From the IMG/VR virus record IMGVR_UViG_3300025118_000105, positions 1-28,159 of that record: a stretch of 28,159 nucleotides of DNA; one strand, 5' to 3'. This document shows positions 18,856 through 25,609 of this stretch, one piece after another; position 1 is the stretch's first letter; each line of letters begins with the position of its first letter. The notes beneath the pieces were generated by a model that saw only the letters and a program-made list of their open reading frames with translations, ran no database searches and had not been told where the DNA came from. A program made the position numbers and the translations under genes. Source of the DNA: a virus.

Positions 18856-20420
18856 TGGCAATAATAAAATGCGATGATGAACTACCACCAGCAGAAGATC
18901 CGTCAGGAGGCGACGGTGGCGATGGCGTTGCGGCTGAGTCTTACGTCGAACAGGACGAGGTTAGTTTAGGTAAAAAGTTATTAGCAGTAGAGTCTGATTT
19001 TTTTACAGACACTTCTTTAAAATCTCCTTTGAAGAGAGACGCTCAAGCGCCATTTCTGACAGAAAAACGCCCCTCGGGTATCTCAGATCAATTCAGGGCA
19101 GAGTTCGGCAAATTCTGGGTTCAAGATACAAGCGATAAAGAATCTGCAATGGTGTTTTTGAATTGGAGTCTTGGGAATCAGCAAGCGCACGAAGACTGGG
19201 AAGGTATATTCGCACCAACCGTTTTTGAACTCGAAGAAGACGGCGAACTCATAGAGACATCTTCCACTGGCTCGATAGGACTCTCCCAATATACGCAAGC
19301 GTATGTCGCCACTGCATTAGAAAGTTATTGGGGCGATATAATTGAAAATTTAGAAGCATCAGATATTTGGACAGCCTACACTCAAGGAATCGAAGCCGAA
19401 AGGGGCAGCTTTTCCCGTCCAACCCCTTTAATACCCGCCGACGACTCAACTTTCACAGATCACGCATTCCGAATGAACACTCCGTTCTCCAAGAAAGAGT
19501 TAGAAATGTTCGCAAATATATCCGACTCGTGTAAGCCCTATGTAGCAGATGTAGAGTCAGACTACGACTTCTTCGCCAAAGCATACGAAGAGGGGATAAC
19601 ATCAACAAATGTCCCTGAAAATGCCTTACCTCATCTCTACTCAGAAGTTCAGAAAGGCGAGTCTGATGAAATGAACACCGATAAATTGCCAGAAGGCTAT
19701 TTCCGAGCTTGGATAAACAATGTTTTATCTGATCAAGCCGAGATGAACGATATAGCAGAAGACTACGAAAATGTAGCGATACTGGATAGTACCGTAGACG
19801 AGAGAAACGACACAACCAGTGCATTCGAAATACTAATGTCGTATGCAAATCGAGAAAACCTATTCCCTATGAATATAAACATCGAGGTGGATACGAACAA
19901 TATTTCATATTTAATGTCCGAAGCAGAAGATGTGGGGATGGTTGACGATATAGTGAGACTCCTAATGGGCGACGGAGAAACAATTCCAGCCGATCATATA
20001 ATCATCAATCAAATCAATCCAGAAATTTCAGCAGAAAGCGATGAATCTATGCAATTTTCTGCGACACTTTATTCAGGCGGGATATTGCAATCTATCTCAC
20101 CTACGTGGGCTATTAACACGACACAGTACGGAACTATTACTAGCGATGGGTTGTTTACTCCTATAGATGAAGATTCAGAAGAAACAACTGCTACTCCCCA
20201 TACTGTTAAAGTTACTGCATATTATGAATCAATGGAAGCTTCTGTAGATTTACTTATCCACCCAGTCTATTCTCCTGAACCCGAGGACACAGAACCAGGC
20301 AACCGTGGTGCTGCTCCAAAGATTGACGATCCCTTCGGAACGTTAGTTAAAATGGGCGAAGACAATATTGACGATGGAGAGGTTGAGGGAGCCACTATGG
20401 GAGAACAATCAGAACAATGA
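18855..20420 (+). CDS. Acidic virion protein with C-terminal Ig-like (Big_2-type) domain
   Basis: The product has 521 residues and is strongly acidic. A Gly/Asp-rich N-terminal linker (residues 10-30) leads into a mainly helical, Trp- and Glu-rich body (about 50-370). Residues 376-470 resemble a bacterial Ig-like domain: an opening strand, a central Trp-Ala-Ile, then Gly-Thr-Ile-Thr-Ser-Asp-Gly-Leu-Phe-Thr, and closing strands Thr-Val-Lys-Val-Thr-Ala-Tyr and Ala-Ser-Val-Asp-Leu-Leu-Ile. Such domains decorate phage tails and capsids and may bind surface carbohydrate (family knowledge). The tail after residue 470 is a Pro/Glu/Asp-rich linker. The DNA for the Ig segment (19980-20259) uses GAT, GTT and ACT far more than its surroundings, consistent with domain exchange. 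ATG 18855 overlaps the preceding TAA by one base, and the stop overlaps the next ATG (ATGA). Confidence 0.78.
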   Translation: MAIIKCDDELPPAEDPSGGDGGDGVAAESYVEQDEVSLGKKLLAVESDFFTDTSLKSPLKRDAQAPFLTEKRPSGISDQFRAEFGKFWVQDTSDKESAMVFLNWSLGNQQAHEDWEGIFAPTVFELEEDGELIETSSTGSIGLSQYTQAYVATALESYWGDIIENLEASDIWTAYTQGIEAERGSFSRPTPLIPADDSTFTDHAFRMNTPFSKKELEMFANISDSCKPYVADVESDYDFFAKAYEEGITSTNVPENALPHLYSEVQKGESDEMNTDKLPEGYFRAWINNVLSDQAEMNDIAEDYENVAILDSTVDERNDTTSAFEILMSYANRENLFPMNINIEVDTNNISYLMSEAEDVGMVDDIVRLLMGDGETIPADHIIINQINPEISAESDESMQFSATLYSGGILQSISPTWAINTTQYGTITSDGLFTPIDEDSEETTATPHTVKVTAYYESMEASVDLLIHPVYSPEPEDTEPGNRGAAPKIDDPFGTLVKMGEDNIDDGEVEGATMGEQSEQ

Positions 20421-21796
20421 GTAAAGTAACAACAACAAAAGAGTTCGCCATATCAAAAGAAATAGTGGCGCAAAAAACCGATGGTGGAGAGAAACAACTT
20501 ATAAACGAACAGAGTGAAGAAAACGTAGAACTCGTTGATTTAGAGATGTGGTTGGCGACATATCTAGATCCAAGCATTGTATACAGCAATATTATAGAAA
20601 ATGCAACAATAATGGGAGAGCCAATCGATGAAGAGTGTCAGTCATTCTTCGACACGCTCCGAGCACTTCTAATGGCAGGGAAAATACAAAATATAATAAC
20701 CGACAACTTTCGCTCCTATACAGCCATTTTAGAAGGTGAGTTAGCATACAACGAAACTCTCGTCTATGAAATAGAAAAGTCATCCCCAGACAATTCTGAA
20801 ATCATTCAGAGAACATTCATACCAAACTTGACGAAACTTGAATTACTAAGATATATCGACACGCAAGTAAAATATAACAAAGAATACACTTACGAAATAT
20901 TCGCTCACCAATTTATCGTTGGAACTGAGTATAGTTATAAAACTAAAGATCTGAAAGCAACGTCTGTTGAGTTCTACGTCACCTACAAGCCATCTCTCAA
21001 AATAGCCCGCATACCAATATTCAAGCAAAACGCACGACTACTTGACGCAGCGCCACTCCCACCAAACGTGGAACTCGTCCCATACAAAGGCGTATTCAAT
21101 GAGTTCCTCATAAATCTAAGCGGAAACTCAGGCGACATAGAAGAAATGCCCGTAATAATAACTGACGCAGACGCAGACTTCTACAAAAAATACAGAGAAG
21201 CACGAGGACTTGACGAGGATGCCCCAATAAGGTTCGCCAATGACGACGCATCAGGCAGGTTCGAGATATACAGAACCGATGTCGCTCCAAAGTCATACGA
21301 AGACTTCCGAACAAACCTCTACGCTATTGTAGGCGCAGTAGATGTCGCATCAGCGTCAATGAAATCAAAAGTTCAAACAAATAAGAAATACTACTACACA
21401 TTCAGAGCGATTGATCAACACGACAACCGCTCAAACCCATCCCCAGTATACCAAGTAGAGATAGTGGAGAACAATGGAATGATGTTTTTCCTTTCATCGG
21501 TGTATCAATTCCCGACAATAGAAGACAAAACTACACACGCAAGAACATTCCGCAGATTTCTGAAAATCAATCCAAATATGATTCAATCATTGGTAAATAT
21601 GGAAGAGACGTTCGCGCACGATTGGTGGAATCCCGTTGCTGAATCTGCCTACGATGTTTCTGAAGTAATCCTCGGCAAAGCAGAACAAGACGTCTGGACT
21701 AAAAACTTCAAACTACGAGTGACTTCCAAGCACACAGGAAGGAAGTTCGACATAAATCTCACTTGCAAGACTCAATATAACAAACAAGACGAATGA
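20417..21796 (+). CDS. Virion-associated protein with FN3-like segment (459 aa)
   Basis: The product has 459 residues. ATG 20417 overlaps the previous TGA in ATGA. The N-terminal ~110 residues are acidic and helical; the middle (about 130-270) is mixed alpha/beta with many Tyr and Lys. Residues 279-353 resemble a fibronectin type III-like or related beta sandwich: a Phe-Glu-Ile-Tyr-Arg-Thr strand, a Tyr-Tyr-Tyr-Thr-Phe-Arg-Ala-Ile-Asp strand, then Asn-Arg-Ser-Asn-Pro-Ser and a Tyr-Gln-Val-Glu-Ile strand. The C-terminus ends in Lys/Arg-rich strands. I do not recognise the whole family. It closes the overlapped gene chain and is followed by the longest gap in the structural region (67 nt) with a hairpin and a promoter-like box, so it is a likely operon or processing end. 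A tail-fibre or baseplate accessory role is possible but unproven. Confidence 0.75.
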   Translation: MSKVTTTKEFAISKEIVAQKTDGGEKQLINEQSEENVELVDLEMWLATYLDPSIVYSNIIENATIMGEPIDEECQSFFDTLRALLMAGKIQNIITDNFRSYTAILEGELAYNETLVYEIEKSSPDNSEIIQRTFIPNLTKLELLRYIDTQVKYNKEYTYEIFAHQFIVGTEYSYKTKDLKATSVEFYVTYKPSLKIARIPIFKQNARLLDAAPLPPNVELVPYKGVFNEFLINLSGNSGDIEEMPVIITDADADFYKKYREARGLDEDAPIRFANDDASGRFEIYRTDVAPKSYEDFRTNLYAIVGAVDVASASMKSKVQTNKKYYYTFRAIDQHDNRSNPSPVYQVEIVENNGMMFFLSSVYQFPTIEDKTTHARTFRRFLKINPNMIQSLVNMEETFAHDWWNPVAESAYDVSEVILGKAEQDVWTKNFKLRVTSKHTGRKFDINLTCKTQYNKQDE

Positions 21797-21809
21797 AAAC
21801 AACTAAAAT

Positions 21810-21831
21810 TTGGTAGTTTATTACTATCCAA
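21810..21831 (+). other. Intergenic hairpin before the 21864 gene
   Basis: TTGGTAGT (21810-21817) pairs with ACTATCCAA (21823-21831) as an 8-bp stem with one bulged T at 21827 and a 5-nt loop. It lies 13 nt after the 20417 gene's stop and 3 nt before the TATTTATA box. There is no T-tract, so it is not a standard rho-independent terminator. Possible roles are 3'-end protection, attenuation or an RNase site (inference). Confidence 0.35.
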
Positions 21832-21834
21832 TAC

Positions 21835-21842
21835 TATTTATA
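21835..21842 (+). promoter_or_regulatory. Candidate late-promoter box (TATTTATA)
   Basis: This box lies 21 nt before ATG 21864, with the Shine-Dalgarno CGGAG at 21849-21853 in between. It shares CTATTTATAA with the box at 24413. The reverse complement is TATAAATA, the T4 late-promoter core, but no minus-strand gene exists nearby. The + strand reading, or chance, must therefore be weighed. Confidence 0.38.
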
Positions 21843-21863
21843 ACGAAACGGAGAATAAAATAA

Positions 21864-22757
21864 ATGGCTTTCCTTGACAACTCGGGTGATATCATCCTCG
21901 ACGCAGTATTAACAGACACGGGCAGAATGAGACTCGCTAAAGGCGACGGTTCGTTCAAAATAGCTAAATTTGCCCTTGGTGACGATGAAATCAACTATGA
22001 ACTATACGACAAGAACCACGCAAGCGGTTCGGCATACTACGATATTGAGATAGTGCAAACACCAGTTCTTGAAGCGTTCACTAACAATACTTCTATGTTG
22101 AAATCAAAGTTGATGACAGTCAGTAGAACGAATTTATTGTACCTTCCACAAATTGTAAACAACACCACAGTTGGACTTGCATCCAACTCCACCAACAACA
22201 TCCTAACAGTATTAGTTGATCAAACAACCGTAGAAGATTCTACAATAGCAGCGACTGGCGATTACGTCAACGGCTACCGCATTGGAGACACAAAGAATCC
22301 AATAGTTATGGATCAGGGAATAGTATCCAACGCTATAGGTGACGGCTCAAGTGTCGTTCTCGATGCAGACTTGACTGAAACTCAGTTTATGATAGAGATA
22401 GACAACAGGTTTGGAAACATCTGGGACGCCAAAGGGTCGTCACAGGCAACACCTTCATTTGTAGATGACGACAATGTTGCTACATATTATTTGTCAACAT
22501 CTACGAACAAGACTTACTTCGGAAAATCGGGCACATCAATGAGCGGTGAAGTTATAGCAGGTCCAAGAGGCAACAGGCTTCAGTTCCTTGTAGCTCCTTC
22601 CGTTGATTTGAACTCAAGCACTTATCTTTTCACCCAACTCGGTTCAACCGCTACCCTCGGCTCCTCTGTTTATCAAATAGACACAACCGTTCGTATCACA
22701 GGTGTTACAACTGGATACCGAGTTGACTTACCAATCAGATTCGTGAAGAAGGCATAA
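21864..22757 (+). CDS. Virion structural protein with N-terminal LT-G-L-DD module (297 aa)
   Basis: The product has 297 residues. The first ~50 residues (Asp-Ile-Ile-Leu-Asp, Leu-Thr-Asp-Thr-Gly-Arg, Leu-Ala-Lys-Gly-Asp-Gly, Phe-Ala-Leu-Gly-Asp-Asp-Glu-Ile) match the pattern of the N-terminus of the 15639 gene product. The rest is beta-rich with Asn/Thr/Ser loops and closes with strands ending Val-Asp-Leu-Pro-Ile-Arg-Phe-Val-Lys-Lys. I recall very similar N-termini in environmental phage structural proteins but know no assigned function; a head-decoration, neck or tail protein is plausible. It has its own upstream box (TATTTATA), hairpin and Shine-Dalgarno CGGAG. A short 10-nt gap separates it from the next gene, so the two are likely co-transcribed. 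No membrane segment or signal peptide is seen. Confidence 0.82.
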   Translation: MAFLDNSGDIILDAVLTDTGRMRLAKGDGSFKIAKFALGDDEINYELYDKNHASGSAYYDIEIVQTPVLEAFTNNTSMLKSKLMTVSRTNLLYLPQIVNNTTVGLASNSTNNILTVLVDQTTVEDSTIAATGDYVNGYRIGDTKNPIVMDQGIVSNAIGDGSSVVLDADLTETQFMIEIDNRFGNIWDAKGSSQATPSFVDDDNVATYYLSTSTNKTYFGKSGTSMSGEVIAGPRGNRLQFLVAPSVDLNSSTYLFTQLGSTATLGSSVYQIDTTVRITGVTTGYRVDLPIRFVKKA

Positions 22758-22767
22758 GGATAACAAA

Positions 22768-23790
22768 ATGGCTACAACTTTCAAAACACTAAATTCAGCA
22801 AACGATGTTACAAGCACGAGAACACTTCTTCACGAAGCAATACCTCTCACTGGAACCATCACATCTGGAACATATGACGACAACAACATCAAGACTTATT
22901 CTCACGGAATGTTCGAGAGCGTGTATGACTATCCAGTTCTAAGTTCATCAGCAAACCACATCTTTGACATCACAACTGGATACGCATCAAACTCATCCCT
23001 CTCAGGTTCAGGAGTCCAGAACTCAAAGAAACTAAATGTATACAGCCAAATGGCACAAGTCCTCGTCGGCTACGACGCAACAGGAAGTATCCAGAACTTC
23101 GATCAAGATGGCGACATTGCGCTAGGCGGAACTAAAATCAATGAAGCAATTTTTGTAAACTTCTCTCGCCTTCTAACAAAAGACGAAATCAAGAAAGGAT
23201 CTTTCGTTGCATCGTTCCTTACAGGAGGAACCCCAGCGGCAAGAACTGACACTCTGACTCTTCAAGATCACGGAGCAGCAACCTCTTATAAAGTAAACTC
23301 TCCAGCGGGAGAATATGGTATACTCTACACAGGCTCCGAAGCACTTGCAGGTACAGGCGTAGGACTAGTCTATTATCAAGCAGGCGTAGCAGTTCTAACG
23401 GGTTCCATATTTGATGGCACAGACATGGGTCCAGGCGTCAGTTCTGGAACTTATGATGCTTTGGCAACTGGATCAAACATCGAAGTGATGGCAGACTCTT
23501 TCAGAAACCGACTAGACAACATCTCGTTCAACAATACCGTAGAGCTAAACTCAACCGTTTACTTCTGCCGAGCATCACACAACGAGTTCAACTACAGCAA
23601 TAACCCAACTTATCTTTCAAGCAGTCAAATCCGAGTCAAGAACAGCACAACCGACAATCCAGTGTCATACGTCACAACCGTCGGACTATACTCTTCAGAC
23701 AACGAACTTCTCGCAGTAGCAAAGCTATCAGAACCACTGAAGAAAGATCCAAATACAGAGGTTACCCTACGAGTTCGCCTCGACTTCTAA
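22768..23790 (+). CDS. Virion structural protein, paralogue of the 24427 product (340 aa)
   Basis: The product has 340 residues. ATG 22768 follows AAGGA (22755-22759). The N-terminus contains a Thr-Leu-Leu-His-Glu-Ala-Ile-Pro segment and Ser-His-Gly-Met-Phe-Glu-Ser-Val-Tyr-Asp-Tyr-Pro. The C-terminal half aligns by eye with the 24427 product: an Ile-Lys-Lys-Gly-Ser/Thr motif, a Leu/Val-Tyr strand leading to Leu-Thr-Gly-Ser/Thr, the sequence Ser-Asn-Asn-Pro-Thr-Tyr, and a closing Ala-Lys, Pro, Lys-Asp, Asn-Thr-Glu pattern ending in Leu-Asp plus a hydrophobic residue. It is beta-rich and Ser/Thr/Gly-rich, typical of phage capsid- or tail-decorating proteins. I do not know an assigned function. 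The paralogue lies two genes downstream, separated only by a J-domain gene. Co-transcription with the 21864 gene is likely from the 10-nt gap. Confidence 0.83.
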   Translation: MATTFKTLNSANDVTSTRTLLHEAIPLTGTITSGTYDDNNIKTYSHGMFESVYDYPVLSSSANHIFDITTGYASNSSLSGSGVQNSKKLNVYSQMAQVLVGYDATGSIQNFDQDGDIALGGTKINEAIFVNFSRLLTKDEIKKGSFVASFLTGGTPAARTDTLTLQDHGAATSYKVNSPAGEYGILYTGSEALAGTGVGLVYYQAGVAVLTGSIFDGTDMGPGVSSGTYDALATGSNIEVMADSFRNRLDNISFNNTVELNSTVYFCRASHNEFNYSNNPTYLSSSQIRVKNSTTDNPVSYVTTVGLYSSDNELLAVAKLSEPLKKDPNTEVTLRVRLDF

Positions 23791-23808
23791 TACTTCACAA
23801 GAGACAAA

Positions 23809-24408
23809 GTGAAAGATTATAACAATCTTCTTTTGAAAGTCAAGTATTTATATGCTAAAATAGATTATCAACAGGAAGTTTTCCAACAAGCAAAACTGGA
23901 CTTCGAAGAATACGCAAAGAAGTTCTGCGAGGAAAACGGAATAGAGATACAAGATCCAGAGATGGATAATGAAACAACAGATGTTGACATCAGAAGAGAC
24001 GACATCGATTTCAACATAGAAGATGTCGAAACGCAAAGCGACCACATCAAGAAACTATTCAGAAAAATAGCAATAATGACGCACCCAGACAAACTCACCA
24101 AACTTGACGACTACGAGCGAGAGAGAAAGACAGAACTATTCCTCAAAGCGAGAGAGGCAGCAGAAGCAGGCAAATGGTTCGCCCTCGTAGATACCGCAAA
24201 TGCCTTGGGAATAAAAACTCCAGAACCAGATGAAGAGCAACTCGGTTTACTTGAAAATGAATCGGAGAACGTTGATAAAGAAATAAAGAACATAGAGTCG
24301 TCATACGCTTGGATAATGTATAACTTGGAAACCGACGAGCAACGAAAGTTACTTATGACTACTTATCTCAAGGTTTTAGGCGTTCATTTCGGCAAAGATA
24401 CAGACTGA
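23809..24408 (+). CDS. J-domain (DnaJ-like) protein
   Basis: The product has 199 residues, starting at GTG 23809. The J-domain hallmark His-Pro-Asp is at residues 92-94, after a Lys/Arg-rich helix (Lys-Lys-Leu-Phe-Arg-Lys-Ile-Ala) and before a long helix with an Ala-rich turn (Ala-Arg-Glu-Ala-Ala-Glu-Ala-Gly). That is the helix II, HPD loop, helix III layout. J-domains stimulate the ATPase of DnaK/Hsp70 (family knowledge). The N-terminal ~75 residues are helical then acidic; the C-terminal ~60 residues are Glu-rich and helical, perhaps a substrate- or partner-binding part. There is no Gly/Phe-rich or zinc-finger region, so this is not a full DnaJ. It sits between two paralogous structural genes, which suggests a virion-assembly cochaperone or a protein packaged with them. 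Control of the host DnaK is also possible. The function is inferred. Confidence 0.86.
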   Translation: MKDYNNLLLKVKYLYAKIDYQQEVFQQAKLDFEEYAKKFCEENGIEIQDPEMDNETTDVDIRRDDIDFNIEDVETQSDHIKKLFRKIAIMTHPDKLTKLDDYERERKTELFLKAREAAEAGKWFALVDTANALGIKTPEPDEEQLGLLENESENVDKEIKNIESSYAWIMYNLETDEQRKLLMTTYLKVLGVHFGKDTD

Positions 24409-24412
24409 CATC

Positions 24413-24420
24413 TATTTATA
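24413..24420 (+). promoter_or_regulatory. Candidate late-promoter box (TATTTATA) 6 nt before a start codon
   Basis: This box lies in the 18-nt gap after the J-domain gene and ends exactly 6 nt before ATG 24427. There is no properly spaced Shine-Dalgarno (AAGAG ends 2 nt before the ATG). The spacing equals that of the sigma-70 -10 box to the primase ATG at 26187. Transcription would start at or near the ATG if this is a promoter. Confidence 0.33.
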
Positions 24421-24426
24421 AGAGCA

Positions 24427-25602
24427 ATGACATTTAAGAAGTTCAAAAATACAGACATTTTTCACAACACTCTTGAGATGAACCCAAGTTACGACTTCGT
24501 GGTTTACGACGGAAACGTCTACCTCAACAACGCCAGCGGTGACGTTGACTTGTACGATGGCGTAAGAACATTGGGCACTGATGCTGGAACATACCCATTT
24601 GAGTCAGGGAGCGACGGATATGGAACCATTCAATCCACTCCAATAACAGGGGCTGCGTATCCTTGGATATTTAAGTCGAGCGATAAGGTATCTTTCAAAA
24701 GTATGTCCAGCAGTTCTTTCGCCTCGCTCGACGCAGGACAGGGACTAACAGGCTCCTACCCACAAACAGCAAGCATCTCACGAGAATACATAACTTCCGA
24801 CGCCGCAACCATAACGGGCACAGCGAACCACCTCAACTCACTGCAAAACACACTCAATCACTATAGAACAATGAGCGAGTATTACAACTTTGACTATTAC
24901 ACAGGAAGTGCGGCAGTCAACCTAATAAGCATTCCGTCAATAGTCTTCGGCAGAGCCATCAAGAAAGGCACCGTAGAAATGAACTTCTACGTCAGTGGAA
25001 CTCTCGTCGGAAAGCTAAAAGACAAAAACAGAAACGGAGAACTAATCCAAACCGAAGGTGTAGGAACCGACAGAGTTGCAGGCGTCGTCCTATACAACGA
25101 AGGGTTCGCCCTCCTAACAGGAACTTGGGACATCGGCAATGGTTTTGCAGGCGAGAACTATAATGGAGCAGGAGTTGTAACCGCTTCGTGGGCAAACTAC
25201 GGAGCAGGAATGAACGACGGACTTGCCTCAAGTGTTGTAACCGCCTCAAGCTTCGGACTATCTTTCGAAGGAACGACTAGAACACAGACGCTTACTCTTC
25301 TCGCACACGCAGAGAAGGGAGAGTATAACCACTCAAATAACCCAACGTACAAGACATATGGACAAGAGACAACGCCTCTATCGTCAAGTATGCGCTATGT
25401 TGAACCACGAGAACTAACGATAAAGAATGTCGTCTCGTCTTCTTTCTCCGACACGGACGCGGACTTTCACAAGACGACATACATCTCCTCCGTCGCAATA
25501 TACGACGAACACAAAAACCTCATAGGAATAGCAAAAGTTGCTACACCTATCCGCAAGGACGAAAATACAGAATATAGTATCCGCATGAAGCTAGATATTT
25601 AG
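24427..25602 (+). CDS. Virion structural protein, paralogue of the 22768 product (391 aa)
   Basis: The product has 391 residues. ATG 24427 is preceded by a TATTTATA box but no good ribosome site. The N-terminal ~170 residues are specific to this paralogue and Ser/Tyr/Gly-rich, with many aromatic residues (Tyr-Tyr-Asn-Phe-Asp-Tyr-Tyr near 155). From about residue 175 the sequence tracks the 22768 product: Ile-Lys-Lys-Gly-Thr, Val-Val-Leu-Tyr, Ala-Leu-Leu-Thr-Gly-Thr, His-Ser-Asn-Asn-Pro-Thr-Tyr, and the last 40 residues (Tyr-Ile-Ser-Ser-Val, Ile-Gly-Ile-Ala-Lys, Lys-Asp-Glu-Asn-Thr-Glu, Met-Lys-Leu-Asp-Ile). This copy has an extra ~30-residue loop before the final strands. It is probably a virion decoration or tail protein; function is unassigned. 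Its stop lies 7 nt before the resolvase gene, the switch from structural to DNA-processing genes. Confidence 0.82.
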   Translation: MTFKKFKNTDIFHNTLEMNPSYDFVVYDGNVYLNNASGDVDLYDGVRTLGTDAGTYPFESGSDGYGTIQSTPITGAAYPWIFKSSDKVSFKSMSSSSFASLDAGQGLTGSYPQTASISREYITSDAATITGTANHLNSLQNTLNHYRTMSEYYNFDYYTGSAAVNLISIPSIVFGRAIKKGTVEMNFYVSGTLVGKLKDKNRNGELIQTEGVGTDRVAGVVLYNEGFALLTGTWDIGNGFAGENYNGAGVVTASWANYGAGMNDGLASSVVTASSFGLSFEGTTRTQTLTLLAHAEKGEYNHSNNPTYKTYGQETTPLSSSMRYVEPRELTIKNVVSSSFSDTDADFHKTTYISSVAIYDEHKNLIGIAKVATPIRKDENTEYSIRMKLDI

Positions 25603-25603
25603 G
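25596..25603 (+). promoter_or_regulatory. Weak promoter-like box (TATTTAGG) before the resolvase gene
   Basis: TATTTA overlaps the stop of the 24427 gene and the octamer ends 6 nt before ATG 25610. Here AGGA at 25601-25604 also makes a normal Shine-Dalgarno 5 nt from the ATG, so the resemblance may be chance. Listed because the spacing repeats that of the 24413 box. Confidence 0.15.
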
Positions 25604-25609
25604 ACAATC

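Noticed and set aside
21835-21842. T4-type late promoter TATAAATA read on the minus strand
   Set aside because: No minus-strand gene lies next to it; the + strand box TATTTATA with recurring placement before + strand starts is the better reading.
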